NCBI GenBank assembly: GCA_023212725.1
Contig: JALBYF010000002.1
Coordinates: 124,001 to 188,000, forward strand
Direction: 5' to 3'
Length of the DNA stretch: 64,000 nt
Origin: Tranzscheliella williamsii
Lineage: Eukaryota; Basidiomycota; Ustilaginomycetes; Ustilaginales; Ustilaginaceae
The position numbers and the translations under genes were made by a program. This document shows positions 1 through 10,476 of the stretch, piece after piece. The stretch's first letter is position 1. Each line of letters begins with the position of its first letter. The notes beneath the pieces are model-generated. The model did no database searches and was not told the origin of the DNA. It saw only the letters and a list, made by a program, of their open reading frames with translations.

Positions 1-59
1 GGCGAGTACGAGGGTCGACGAGATGCTGGTGTGAGGCAGCGGGTATGTGCGGGCGGGGG

Positions 60-2291
60 TTAGGTGGAAGTGCGGTGCGGGGGTGCGTTGGCGGGATGCC
101 AGTAGAGGATGGCTTGGAGGAGGAGGTCGGGGCCTGGGTAGGGAAGGCGGTAGCGCGGGGGGAGGTGGTGGGCGGTGACGAGGGCTGCGAGCCTGTCGGC
201 CTCGGCGAGGGTGGGGGGGAGAAGTGGTTGGGGAAGGGGGACGGGGACGGGTGGGGGTGCGCTGCGGGCTTGGCCGAGGTCGAGGCCCTCTGCGAGCGGG
301 CCGAAGGTCTGCTGAAGGGGGCGCGAGTCGGCGGCGGGGCGAGGGAAGGTGGCTGGATTCCAGAAGCACGATGAGGCGGGCGCGCGCGACGAGGTGGACG
401 AGGCGGAGCTGGCGGTGCGCGATGACGGCGGCGACGGTGGGGCGAGCGCGCCCGCCGCCTCTGCCGCGCGCTTGGTCGGCAACATCAACACCGACAGCGA
501 CGGTGACGGCGACGGCGATGGCGGCAGCACCCCGCTCAACACCGGCACGGGCGGCGACGCGGAGCGCGACCGCAGCGGCGCCCAGCACGCCGCCGCAGAC
601 ACCTCGCCACCACGACCGCCACCCCCATCGCCACCCGGCGCATACAGCACACCAGCAAGCTTGTCAAACAACGCCGTGGCACGCGCGGCAAGCTTCGACG
701 TCGCCGCCGCGCGGCGCAGACAGGCTCGACTCGTCGAAAAGAGATTGCGCGTGCAGACCCACTGGCTGTCCTTGCACGTCCACCGCAGCGCATACGCCTG
801 CACGAGCGCCGCCGAGACCGCATGGTAGGTGAACTCGCACCACCCCAGCGCCGCCGGACAGCTGCTCACCAGGCTCGCATACATGGCCGTAATCCACGTC
901 GCCGACGTCAAGCACGTCGACAGACCCATCCACGACGAACCCCGCGCGCCAGCTCCCCCCGCCCCGCCCGCCCTACCCGCTTCCGCCAGCTGCTCGACAT
1001 CATCAGCAGGCGCAGACGCTGCGCAGGCCAACTTGGCCACATGGCGCAGAAACGAAAAGCGGTGCAGGACGAGGAGCGCGCGGTGCACCATGAGGCAGAG
1101 CATGTGTCGCTGGCGGACCAGCTGGCCCAGCTCGGCGTCATCGAGATACCGGCCGACGTCCGACGGCAGCCGCCGTTGCAGCCGCAGATACGAAGGCACC
1201 TGCGAGTCGAACTGCCTCACCTTCTCGTCCAGCTCGGCAACGACCGCAGCCGGCGGCTCCTCCGGGGGTATCTGTTCGGCGAGCTGGCTGAAAGCGTGCT
1301 GGAGGCCGTGGAAGGCAGTCGTCGAGTAGGGCGAACCGAACGGATCCTCAGACGGCGCCTCGGCCGACGTGACGCAGTCCAACGACGGAGTCGCTATGGC
1401 GCGAGCCTTGCCGAAGCTCATCTGATGCCACTGCTGGTAGACGAGCAGGTGGCGCGAGATGCTCTCCTGCTGCCCCTGGTGCTGATAGGGCGCGGTGGTG
1501 GCGGAAGGCATGTCGTGGATGCCATCGCTGTGGCGATGCTGCCGCTGGAGGGTGCAAGCCGCTCTGATGGCCATGTTGAGCGCAGCCTGGGCGTGTTTGG
1601 CAAGGTGATCATTGGTGCTGTTGTGCATGTAGGTCGCCATGAGATGGAGGGCGGCGCATGCATCTGGGGTGGGGTAGAGGAGCGCATTGAGGTGGGGCGA
1701 AGCGGCCAGACACTTGGTCGCTGCATCGAACCAGGCTGCATGTCGATGCCCTGCGTATAGGTTGGACGGTGTCCTGCAGCGCCTGTCGAGCGTCGGTGGT
1801 ACCGCTGAGAAGAGGTCGGCCAGCGCCAGAGCGAGGAGGAGCGAGGCGAGTCGGTGAGGATGGATGGCGCTGACCCCGTGGCGGTCGGCTTCTTCGAGCG
1901 TTTCATGCAGCACGGGATGGGGGATAGGGTCGTACATCCAAGTCACGCAGTCGAAATAGGTCTTGAGCAGGGCCAGGCCGTCGTCCACCGGCAGCAGCGT
2001 GTCGAGACGATCGATAGGCAGGTCATACCGCGGGAAGCAATCTCGGGCCGACGACGGCGCCGGCGGCAGTATCGGCGGCGGTGACTGGAAGCCATTCGGC
2101 GCCGAGTAGGAGCTGGAGTCGCCTGACGAGCCAGCAGCAGAGGACGGTGGGGGGTCGAGGTCACAATGGTATCGACAGGAGCTAGCGAACGACGCCGAGG
2201 TCTTGGCCCGCTTTGGCAGCGACGACGAAGAGGTCAGCGTTGCGGACGGCGTGTCAGATGTCCTCCGCTTGCAGAAATGAGGAATGGACAT
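60..2291 (-). CDS. Fungal-specific transcription factor domain protein, no zinc cluster visible
   Basis: The single ORF of 743 aa starts at the ATG at 2291. The middle (about residues 95-520) has the helical layout of the Fungal_trans middle homology region found in Zn2Cys6 regulators: a run near DGLALLKTYFDCVTWMYDP, then LASLLLALALADLFSAV, then QRHMLCLMVHRALLVLHR. The N-terminus holds only a basic patch (FCKRRTSD and LPKRAKTS) and no CX2CX6C cluster. The 5' flank to about 3000 contains no ORF that would supply one through an intron. The C-terminal 200 residues are Pro/Ser/Ala-rich and probably disordered. It is likely a nuclear regulator or a zinc-cluster-less derivative; target unknown. It is divergent from the trehalase gene across 1.6 kb. 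The family is known to regulate nutrient use; any link to trehalase is inference. Confidence 0.6.
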   Translation of the reverse strand: MSIPHFCKRRTSDTPSATLTSSSSLPKRAKTSASFASSCRYHCDLDPPPSSAAGSSGDSSSYSAPNGFQSPPPILPPAPSSARDCFPRYDLPIDRLDTLLPVDDGLALLKTYFDCVTWMYDPIPHPVLHETLEEADRHGVSAIHPHRLASLLLALALADLFSAVPPTLDRRCRTPSNLYAGHRHAAWFDAATKCLAASPHLNALLYPTPDACAALHLMATYMHNSTNDHLAKHAQAALNMAIRAACTLQRQHRHSDGIHDMPSATTAPYQHQGQQESISRHLLVYQQWHQMSFGKARAIATPSLDCVTSAEAPSEDPFGSPYSTTAFHGLQHAFSQLAEQIPPEEPPAAVVAELDEKVRQFDSQVPSYLRLQRRLPSDVGRYLDDAELGQLVRQRHMLCLMVHRALLVLHRFSFLRHVAKLACAASAPADDVEQLAEAGRAGGAGGAGARGSSWMGLSTCLTSATWITAMYASLVSSCPAALGWCEFTYHAVSAALVQAYALRWTCKDSQWVCTRNLFSTSRACLRRAAATSKLAARATALFDKLAGVLYAPGGDGGGGRGGEVSAAACWAPLRSRSASPPVPVLSGVLPPSPSPSPSLSVLMLPTKRAAEAAGALAPPSPPSSRTASSASSTSSRAPASSCFWNPATFPRPAADSRPLQQTFGPLAEGLDLGQARSAPPPVPVPLPQPLLPPTLAEADRLAALVTAHHLPPRYRLPYPGPDLLLQAILYWHPANAPPHRTST

Positions 2292-3891
2292 GGCCTTGCC
2301 ACGATCCGGTCTAGCTTTTCCCTAGTGGCGGTGGTATGGCATGAAGCGAAGCGAAGCAACCATCACGCTTTGGTAGGAAAGATGTGGAGAAAGGCGTTGC
2401 GATGCGATAGGATACAGCTGGAAGAGTGGGTGGCGACACAAGGCAAGAAGGAAGAGGGAGAGGAGACGGGAGGCAGCGGAATCGGCGGAGGGAGGAGGCG
2501 AGCAGAGGGGGGCGGGGGCGGAGCAGAGGGCTGGGGCGAGAGGCGGGAAAACCAAAGGTAAGTGACCACCCTTCTGCAAGCCATACCATTTGCAACGCCG
2601 AACGCTGGGCACGGCAATGCAAGAGAGAAGTGGGCATTAGAGACGAATGGTGGCCCAAGATAGATGCGCGGGAGGGGATGCGGAGCTGCGGAAATACGGT
2701 AGGGAGGAGACGGAGGAAAGAGAGGCAAGGGAGGCGAGGGCAGGCTGATGTTGTTGGTGGTGGGTACGGGGGCCAGCCGGCTGAATTTGGCCGGTTTGGG
2801 CGCAGAAGAGCTAGCCGGTGGCGAGCATTGGTCAGAGCGCATCACTCATCCGAATAGATCCGGCCAACCTGAACCGACGGAACTCCACGGTGGTGACCCC
2901 TCGCGCTCCCCCACCGGGCCTCGGCTGGCACATGGCACCGTCGCGCGACAGTACCCTCTCGCTGCCGTCTGACAGCGTCAGGAATCGATGAGGCAAAGGT
3001 TAAGCCCGATCGACATGGCTGGATTCACGAGGTCAGCACGTGAGTATTTTGCTGACCGTCGGCAGGTGTGTATCATCTCCGTGGAGTTTTCTGCCGTTGA
3101 TGGTCCGCGGATGACAGCCTAGCCTGGAAGAGCGCCATGAGCGTCTCCGCCCGTCGAAACTGGCGGAGGCCCGTATCGTGTGGCTGTCAAAGGTGGGTGG
3201 TTCTGCGTGGCTGGCAAAGGAGGGTGGTTCTGTGGTAACGTTGTCCAGCGTCGGTGGGCAGCACGCCATCTGATGCTCAGCTGCGGCAGAGAGCGCAAAC
3301 TCGCACACCGAAACGGCGATAAAGCGGCCCATCTCATCGGGGATCACGTGTCCATCAGCCATCCCGATCTGGTTCACACAAGATCGAATTGTTAAGTCGC
3401 ACAGTCAGCTGTTAAGACGGAAGCCAGGGGTTGGACCCGACGTTAAGACGGAAAGCCTTTCCATTGGCGCGTATAGACTGACGTCACTCATGACGGCTGC
3501 TGCATTTCCCCCACACTCACTTGGCATCCCACCTTCCTGTTCTTGTTGCCTCGCACGCCAAGCTCGATGCAAGTCCGTCCGCGGCAACTTACAAGCCATC
3601 TATCCCCCGCCCCGACAGGTCCTCGTGACTCCAGCGTGCCGTCCAATTACTGCCTCGTTCGACGTCGCTTCCGCCTACTGCCATGCACCGTCGCATGGCA
3701 TAGCCAACCCCGCTCTCCCTGCTCTCTCACTCCGCCCTCGCTTCCCGCTTCTTTCCTACCCGTCAGACACCCTCGTCAGGGTGACTGCTGTATAGTACAA
3801 TACATATAAGCACCATGCCCGGGCTGGGTTAGACATTTCCTTGATTCGTCTTCCCCCCTCTTCGTTGCCGGTCCAGCTTGCCATCGTAATC
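2292..3891. promoter_or_regulatory. Divergent intergenic region between the regulator and trehalase genes
   Basis: This 1.6 kb stretch has no credible gene; its ORFs are short and of low-complexity composition. On the right edge a TATA-like element (TATAAG, 3805-3810) lies about 85 bp upstream of the trehalase ATG, followed by a pyrimidine-rich leader. A short imperfect direct repeat built on GGGTGGTTCTG occurs at about 3190-3235. The region probably carries the promoters of both flanking genes. Confidence 0.5.
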
Positions 3892-6368
3892 ATGCGCTGG
3901 TTCTCTCCCCAAGGTGGAGCGGTGGCACTGCTATCCGCCGTTGCAGCCGTGGTCGCTCAGTCTGAGTCCAGCTCTACCGCCTTGGCCAGCGCTACGGCCA
4001 CAGCCTCTCGCTCTGTGTCCGCTAGCGAACGCAGCAGCAGTGCTACCTCTAGCTCGGCTGCAGCTGCGTCGAGCTCGGTCAATGCACTTACCGAGAAGCC
4101 TCCTGCGGCCGTACCGTCGGCTACGGGCAGCCCCACTGCCTTGATCCCCAGCGGCGAACTGCCGCCGGCGCAAGAACTATGCACCTCCCCGATCTACTGC
4201 CCCGGCCCGCTGCTCCACGCGGTCCAGCTTGCAGGCATCTTTGCCGACAGCAAGACATTCGTCGATAAGGCCACCTCCCGACCCGAGACTGAGGTGCTCG
4301 ACAATTTTCAGGCGCTGGGCGGCGGCAATACCAGCAATATCACCTACGAGGAGATCATCCGCTTCGTCGATGACAATTTTGTCTCTGAGGGCGTGGAGCT
4401 CGTCTCCGCCGACCTCGGCGACGAGTTTGTCGAGAATCCCGACTTCCTCGACAGCGTAGAGGACGAGGTGGTGCGCGACTGGCTTAAGCAGGTCCACAGC
4501 TACTGGGAGCTGCTCGCCAGGACCACCAACTCGACCAGCCCGTCTGGCGTCCAGTGCGACGGATGCGTCAGCTCCTTCCTCCCCTTCAACGAGAGCAGGA
4601 CCTTTGTCGTACCCGGCGGCCGCTTCCGCGAGCTCTACTACTGGGACACCTTCTTTGTTATCGAGGGCCTCATCGCATCTCAGCTGCCGTCCGTGGTCAA
4701 GGCCATCCTCGAGAACTTTGGCGATCTGATCGACCAGCTTGGCTTCATCCCCAACGGTAACCGGGTCTACTACAAAAACCGTTCGCAGCCTCCCTTTTTC
4801 GCCTTGATGGTCGACAAGTATGTCGAGGCGTACAACGACACCTCGGTGCTGTCCAGGATGCTGCCGCTGCTCGAGCGCGAAATGGCCTTCTGGAAAACCA
4901 ACCGGACGATCGAGTTCACCTCGCCCTACACCAACAAGACGCACAACCTCACCCACTACCAGGTCAACACCAGCGGACCCCGGCCGGAAAGCTATCTGGA
5001 GGATTACGAAACCGTGCAGGACGCCTCGCAATCCGGGTTGAATCTGAATGAGACCGAGAAGGCGACTCTCTACTCGAACCTCGCCTCGGGCGCCGAGAGT
5101 GGGCTAGACTACTCGGCTGCGCGCTGGTCTACGCGGCCGACGCTGAGCCTGAACGACACCATCCCGGCGCAGAGGTTTCTCAATACGGCTGCGCAGCTGC
5201 CGGTGGATCTGAACTCGATCCTCTTTGCCGCCGAGCAGAGGCTCTCGGCGCTGTACAAGAGGAGTGGCAATGGAATGCAAGCCAATGCGACGCGGGCGAA
5301 CTACTGGGCGGGGCAAGCACGCGCGCGCAAGGAGGCGATCCTGGATGTCTTTTGGGATCCGAAGCGCAAGTTCTTTTACGACTTTAATACGACGCTGGGC
5401 GAGCGTGCTCCGTTCTTCACGCCGGCAGGCTTCTTCCCGCTGTGGGCGCAGATCCTGCCGCACGAGTTTGTCAACGAGACCTTGAGCCTGGATCAGCGAC
5501 GGCAGAATTTGCAGGGCGTCTTCTCCGGGCTGCGCTATTTGGTGGATCGGTTCAACGGCACGATTCCGTCGTCGCTGGTGGCGACGGGCCAGCAGTGGGA
5601 TTTTGCCAACGCCTGGCCGCCGCACACCTACATTGCGCTCGAGGCGCTGCGTGGCCTCCCCGACATCCTCGCACGCGGCGTGCAGCGCCCCGCCCCCAAC
5701 GGCACGTTTGCGCTCCTCCCCACGCGCGGGCGGACCAACCAGCTCGGGCAGACGCAAGACACCCTCCCTGTACAGCCGCTCGAAAACGTGCCCGGCAGCG
5801 CGATCAACGAGACCGCAGCAGGCACCACCGACCCCACCAACCCAGACGTCGAACTGCACCCGGCGCTCAACGTCGGAAACAACACCTCGGGCGAAAGCTG
5901 GAGGGACGAGCTGGTGCGCGAACTCGCCAACCGCTACGTCGCCTCGGCCCTCTGCTCGTGGCGCGCCACCGGCGGCAAGCTCAACACCTCGGACCCCGCC
6001 TTCCAACCCGTCCCCGACGACGTGCTCATCGCCAACGGCCTCAACGCGACCACCGCCGTCGGCAACATGTTTGAAAAGTTCAACGCCTCCGACGTCAACG
6101 CTGCCGGCGGCGGCGGCGAATACGAGGTGCAGACCGGATGTAAGTACCCATTGCTGGCCACGCCACGGCTGGAGCGCTGCCAGGTCGGACTCCCTTGCTG
6201 ACCTTAATCCTTGCCGTCTCCCTGCCTCCTTGTTCTGCGTCGCCGCCATGGACAGTCGGATGGACCAACGGTGTGGCGCTCTGGCTCGGCGGCCAGCTCG
6301 GCGCCAACCTCACCCGCCCCGAATGCCCCCCCGTCGTGGCCAAGAACCACACCGCCTCCGCGGCCTAG
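3892..6368 (+). CDS. Secreted alpha,alpha-trehalase, glycoside hydrolase family 37
   Basis: The enzyme hydrolyses trehalose to two glucoses, here probably outside the cell. There are two exons, 3892-6139 and 6256-6368, giving 786 aa; the 116-bp intron starts GTAAGT. Splicing restores the family motif GFGWTNGV, whereas reading through gives an early stop at 6201. The ATG at 3892 opens a signal peptide (hydrophobic core AVALLSAVAAVVA), followed by a Ser/Ala-rich stalk (about residues 25-75). Both GH37 signatures are present: PGGRFRELYYWDTFF near residue 241 and QQWDFANAWPP near 566. Many N-x-S/T sequons fit glycosylation. The cytosolic neutral trehalases of yeasts lack a signal peptide, so this belongs to the secreted GH37 type. 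A TATA-like box lies 85 bp upstream. Confidence 0.93.
6140..6255 (+). other. Intron of the trehalase gene
   Basis: The donor is GTAAGT at 6140 and the acceptor CAG ends at 6255, in phase 1. Removing these 116 bases joins the frame so that conserved GFGWTNGV is made and the ORF continues 36 codons to the TAG at 6366. Confidence 0.9.
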
Positions 6369-6682
6369 TCCACTCGCCTTCTGTCCCGCTGTCGCCCGTC
6401 ACACTTGCACCTGTCTGCATTCCTCCCTTATTTCTGTCGGAATTTCATTCCATTTTCCCCCCGTTTTTCGGATTATTTTCTCCCATAGTTACTATTATGA
6501 ATGACTACACAGCCAGCGTTGTTGTTTGACATCTGACCACAACATCGCTGGCCAGAGAGACGCACACGAGGCTGCGCACGCCAGGTCGGCTGTACAAGAT
6601 ACTGGCACGTCTGCGACCTGCGTTTTCTCCGGTGGTGCGAGGGGGCCATTGTGCGGGCAACGCGGCAGGGCGAGCGGGTGCG
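6369..6682. other. Intergenic, trehalase 3' end to pnk1 start
   Basis: These 314 bp are T-rich after the trehalase stop (about 6410-6490), consistent with a 3' untranslated region, then become GC-rich before the Pnk1 ATG. No gene or distinct element is seen. Confidence 0.4.
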
Positions 6683-8065
6683 ATGAAGCGCGATCGGGAG
6701 GGTTCGGTGGCGTTGTTGTCGTCGGGTAGCGAGGGGAGCGAGGTGATGCTGGCGACGCGGCCGGCTTCGGAGGGTGGGTCGAAGAAGCCGAAGCTGGCGC
6801 CGATATTCCAGGCGCGCAAGGCGGCGGGGTCGGGAGGCAGGGCCGAGGGTGGCGGGACGGGCGCGGGGTTGCGGTGGCTGGCGCTGGGAGCGAGCCAGAC
6901 GTGTCTGCACGGCGTCTACGGCGAGCCGACGCCGGCGGCGCGCGTGGCGTTCTACGACCTGGACGGCACCATGGTGCGCCCCAAGGGCGGGCGCACGTGG
7001 CCGTCCAAAACCGACGACGCGGACTACGAGTTCCTCTTCCCCTCCGTCGTCGACAGGATCCGCCGCCAGCATCGGCACGACGGCTTCGCGGTCGTCATCG
7101 TTACCAATCAGAAGCAGGTGCGTGCGACACCGGCGATGGCGCTCGCGACGTGGAAGCGCAAGATGGCGAACATCGCGCGCGCCCTCGACGTGCCCCTGCG
7201 CATCTTTGCCGCGCTTGCCGACGACGAGTACCGCAAGCCGCGGCTGGGTATCTTCTACGAGTTCGCGGCCAACTGGAACGACGGTATCAGTGTCGACCTG
7301 GCGCAGAGCTTCTATGTGGGCGATGCGGCGGGGCGGCTGCGCCCGCGCGACCACAGCGACACCGACCTCAAGTGGGCACTCAACGTCGGGCTGAGCTTCC
7401 AGACGCCCGAGCAGTACTTTCTCCACCGCGCCGCGGATTGGACCGCGCCCGCCAAGCCGTGGGAGGCAGAGGCCAAGGCCGGTGCGCTGGCGCAGTCGAC
7501 ACTCGGCTTGGTCCAGGAGGCCGAGCAGGCCATGGAGCCGTTCGAGCCGGGGCGGGCGGCGGTGGTGGGGGAGGGACCGGAGCTGGTGCTGCTGGTGGGC
7601 GCGCCGGCGTCGGGCAAGACGTCGTTCTACGAGCGCTACTTTGCCCCGCACGGGTACGTGCACGTCAACCAGGACCGCCTGCGGACCCGCCAGCGCTGCG
7701 TCGAGCTCGCCGAGCAAACCCTCCTCGCCGGCAAGCCGTGCGTGATCGACAACACCAACCGTGACCGCGCGACGCGCGCACCCTACCTCGCCCTCGCAGC
7801 CCGCCTCGCCCTCCCCGCCCGCTGCTTCTTCTTCGCACTGCCCAAGCACCTCGTCGAGCACAACAACCTCTTCCGCGCCCACAACCCCCCCCGCCCCCAC
7901 CAGCCCCCACGCCCCCCCCTCCCCCGCTCCGCCATCGACAGCTGGTACAAGACCCTCCAGAAACCAACTCTCGACGAGGGCTTCGCCCACCCCCCCTACC
8001 GCGTCGCCTGGCATTACGACGCCAATGCCGACCCCACGCACAACTACCACAAGTACTACCACTAG
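6683..8065 (+). CDS. pnk1: Bifunctional polynucleotide 3'-phosphatase/5'-kinase
   Basis: This DNA end-repair enzyme removes 3'-phosphates and phosphorylates 5'-OH ends in nuclear single-strand break repair. The ATG at 6683 gives 460 aa and heads a short basic region (KKPKLAP) that could be a nuclear signal. The HAD phosphatase domain carries the nucleophile motif DLDGT from D92, then VIVTNQK and FYVGDAAGR. The kinase domain carries the Walker A motif GAPASGKT (306-313) and the downstream element CVIDNTNRDRATR. There is no FHA domain, as in fission yeast Pnk1 and unlike the animal enzyme. A proline-rich insert encoded by C-runs (about 7883-7925) sits in the kinase domain. The gene is convergent with the GGT-family gene, with only 90 bp between stops. 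Confidence 0.9.
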   Translation: MKRDREGSVALLSSGSEGSEVMLATRPASEGGSKKPKLAPIFQARKAAGSGGRAEGGGTGAGLRWLALGASQTCLHGVYGEPTPAARVAFYDLDGTMVRPKGGRTWPSKTDDADYEFLFPSVVDRIRRQHRHDGFAVVIVTNQKQVRATPAMALATWKRKMANIARALDVPLRIFAALADDEYRKPRLGIFYEFAANWNDGISVDLAQSFYVGDAAGRLRPRDHSDTDLKWALNVGLSFQTPEQYFLHRAADWTAPAKPWEAEAKAGALAQSTLGLVQEAEQAMEPFEPGRAAVVGEGPELVLLVGAPASGKTSFYERYFAPHGYVHVNQDRLRTRQRCVELAEQTLLAGKPCVIDNTNRDRATRAPYLALAARLALPARCFFFALPKHLVEHNNLFRAHNPPRPHQPPRPPLPRSAIDSWYKTLQKPTLDEGFAHPPYRVAWHYDANADPTHNYHKYYH

Positions 8066-8155
8066 CCTCGCCATTCCCCCACATCACGGCATCCCCATCG
8101 TACCGAGTTGCGTCACTATATCACGTTGCATTGTGCAGGAGGCGAAGAGGGGAGG

Positions 8156-9931
8156 TCAGATTTGGGCGACGGCCTGGCCGTCGGCGCGGGGGTCGGAGCC
8201 GGCGGCCCAGACGAGCTTGCCGTGTTTGTGGTGGAGCTTGTGGATGATCTGGCCGCGGCCGAACTGGAAGCGGGCCCAGCCGTCTACGAGGGTGACGTTG
8301 TGGCCGCGGGCGCGGAGCTGGTCTGCGACGGCGGGGTGGATGCCGTGTTCGAGGAAGAGGTGGGAGGCGGCAGCGTCGGGGCTGGCCATGCCTGCGCCGA
8401 TGCAGAAGCGCGGGGCGTCGAGGGCGTCCTGGACGGTCAGGCCGTGGTGGAGCATGTTGAGCAGAACCTGCAGCTGGCCCTGCGGCTGCATAAAGCCGCC
8501 CATAACGCCAAAGCTGAGAAACAGCTCGTCGCCGCGCGTCGCCATGGCCGGGATAATGGTGTGGTAGGGCCGCTTGCGCGGCGCCACACAGTTCGCATGC
8601 CCCTCCTCCAGCACAAACCCGGCGCCCCGGTTCTGCAGCGTAAACCCGCACCCGGCCGGCACCGCACCCGTGCCAAAGCCGGCGTAGTTCGAGTTGATGA
8701 AGCTGCACGCATTGCCCTCCTGGTCCGCGACGCTAAAGTAGACCGTATCGCACGACGCCGCCGGACTGCCGTGCTCGAGGTCCTTCAGTGCCGCCGCCGG
8801 GTTGAAGAGCGCGGCGCGCGCGGCGAGATACTCCTTGGAAAGCAGCCTGGCAGTAATGTCGTCCGAATGGTCCGGATCGGCAACATAGTAGCGCGTGTCG
8901 GCGAAGGCGAGGCGGAGCGCCTCGACGAGCGCGTGGAGGTAGTCGGCGCTGTTGTGCTCCAGCCGGGCAAGGTCGGGGATGCGGTTCTGGTTCTGCATCT
9001 CGTCGAGGATGCCGAGCGCGAGCAGCGCCGTGAGGCCCTGGCCGTTGGGCGGGCACTCGTGCATCGTCACGCCCTCGCGGCCGGGCAGGTCGGCGTGGTC
9101 GGCGGGGTAGTTGTAGGTGTACTGGATCGGGGTCACCTCTTCGGAGCCGCGGGTCAGGTGTTCTTCCAGGTCGGACAGTTGCAGGAGGCCGCCGGAGCTT
9201 TGGACGAGGTCGACGATGGCGTGGGCGATGCGGCCCTGGTAGAAGCCGGCTTTGCCTTTGGTGGCAAGCTCGCGGAAGGTGCGGGCGAGCGCGGGCATGC
9301 GCATCAGCTCGCCTGTCTTGGGGGCCGCGCCGTCGAGCAGCATCTCGTGCGCGTTGGGACTGGCGGCCTTGATGAGCGCCTCGCTGCGCGCCCACAGATA
9401 GGCGGTGCTCTCGTGCACCGGATAGCCCTGCTCTGCCAGCCGGATCGCCGGCGCCAGGATCTGCTGCATGCTCAGCTTGCCGCTCCCAAACTTGTCCACC
9501 GTGTCACACCACGCCGCCGCCGCACCGGGCACGGTGACGCTGTGCAGACTGGTCATCGGGATCTCACGCCCCTCAATCCCCTTGTCGCGCAGCACATCGA
9601 GCGTCATCGCCGCAGGCGCCCGCCCGGACCCATTCAGCCCGCGCACCTTGCGCGTCGACGCATCGTAGAAGAGGCAGAACGCATCGCCGCCAATCCCCGT
9701 ATTGCAAGGCTCGGTGACGTTCAGCGCAGCCGCCACCGCCACCGCCGCATCCGCCGCATTGCCGCCCGCATTCAGGATCTCCACCCCCGCCGACGACGCC
9801 AGCGGCTGCGAACACGCAACCATCCCCTTTGTCGACAGCACCGTAGACCGCCTCGACGGAAACCGCATAAACTGCAGCCCGTGATGCGGATCGGTCACCG
9901 TCCAGTCCAGCGTACTCCGTGGCGCCGCCAT
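8156..9931 (-). CDS. Gamma-glutamyltranspeptidase-family N-terminal-nucleophile hydrolase
   Basis: The 591-aa protein is of the GGT/cephalosporin-acylase type. I chose the ATG at 9931 (MAAPRSTLDW) because the family match begins there; an in-frame extension upstream to 10060 has no family character. Family features include SAGVEILNAGGNAADAAVAV, TGIGGDAFCLFYD and VPGAAAAWCDTVDKFG. The autocleavage site and nucleophile is Thr396 in ASCDTVYFSVADQEGN, followed by SFINSNYAGFGTG. There is no signal peptide or membrane anchor near the chosen start, so it is probably cytosolic, unlike membrane GGT. Expected chemistry is hydrolysis or transfer of gamma-glutamyl or related acyl-amide substrates; the exact substrate cannot be read from sequence. 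Confidence 0.88.
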   Translation of the reverse strand: MAAPRSTLDWTVTDPHHGLQFMRFPSRRSTVLSTKGMVACSQPLASSAGVEILNAGGNAADAAVAVAAALNVTEPCNTGIGGDAFCLFYDASTRKVRGLNGSGRAPAAMTLDVLRDKGIEGREIPMTSLHSVTVPGAAAAWCDTVDKFGSGKLSMQQILAPAIRLAEQGYPVHESTAYLWARSEALIKAASPNAHEMLLDGAAPKTGELMRMPALARTFRELATKGKAGFYQGRIAHAIVDLVQSSGGLLQLSDLEEHLTRGSEEVTPIQYTYNYPADHADLPGREGVTMHECPPNGQGLTALLALGILDEMQNQNRIPDLARLEHNSADYLHALVEALRLAFADTRYYVADPDHSDDITARLLSKEYLAARAALFNPAAALKDLEHGSPAASCDTVYFSVADQEGNACSFINSNYAGFGTGAVPAGCGFTLQNRGAGFVLEEGHANCVAPRKRPYHTIIPAMATRGDELFLSFGVMGGFMQPQGQLQVLLNMLHHGLTVQDALDAPRFCIGAGMASPDAAASHLFLEHGIHPAVADQLRARGHNVTLVDGWARFQFGRGQIIHKLHHKHGKLVWAAGSDPRADGQAVAQI

Positions 9932-10476
9932 ACTGACAAAGCCGCCGTGTACCGGCAAGCGCCAATCTGTAGAGTTGTGTTTATGGGATGCGGGCACGAG
10001 CCTTCTTCGTATCGGATGGGTGAATTCGCAGGGCAGGAGGGCGGGGGGAAGAACAGGCAAGCAAGTGGGATAGTTAGGGGGAGGAGGGAAGAGAGGCGCA
10101 GCGAGGTGGTCCGCGCCGGTCTATCGTGCTGGCTTCCGCACGGGGTCGGCCTTTGCCTGTTGCGGGGGTCTCGCGCGTGAAATTCGCCTGTCTGAACGCC
10201 GAAGTCAGCCGGCCATCCCTCCTTCCGGCCATCCCTCCTCCGGCCAGACGTGACCGACGCAGCCCGAGCCTATGAACCGAGTAGCCGGCGCTGCGACACG
10301 CTATCCCACAAACCGCGCCGTAACAGGGAAGGTGCAAAGACGGAGGAGCATGGCGCGTTATGGCACGTATTCTATTGGCAGGGGCAGTACAAGGACGCGG
10401 GCACGGAGGCACGGCGGGCACGGAGGCACGGCGGACACGGAGGCACGGCAGGCACGAGCGAGAGGGAAAGAGCGGG
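9932..10476. other. Intergenic between acyl-CoA oxidase 3' end and GGT-family promoter
   Basis: These 545 bp hold no supported gene. They contain two small GC-rich direct repeats: two copies of a CCGGCCATCCCTCC-like unit near 10208-10245 and a 17-bp tandem repeat at 10401-10451. Confidence 0.4.
10401..10451. repeat. 17-bp tandem repeat, three copies
   Basis: The unit is GCACGGAGGCACGGCGG. Copies at 10401-10417 and 10418-10434 are identical, and the third (10435-10451) differs at two positions. Each unit contains a half-repeat GGCACGG. It lies 3' of the acyl-CoA oxidase gene. Confidence 0.85.

Noticed and set aside
5104..6249. 381-codon minus-strand ORF within trehalase
   Set aside because: It is a shadow of the trehalase exon, with no domain of its own.
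6473..8074. 533-codon minus-strand ORF
   Set aside because: It is the antisense shadow of Pnk1, whose HAD and P-loop motifs decide the strand.
8108..10180. 690-codon plus-strand ORF
   Set aside because: It lies antisense to the GGT-family gene, which has strong family motifs. Long antisense ORFs are expected in GC-rich genes; its own translation shows no domain and unnatural Arg/Val-rich composition.
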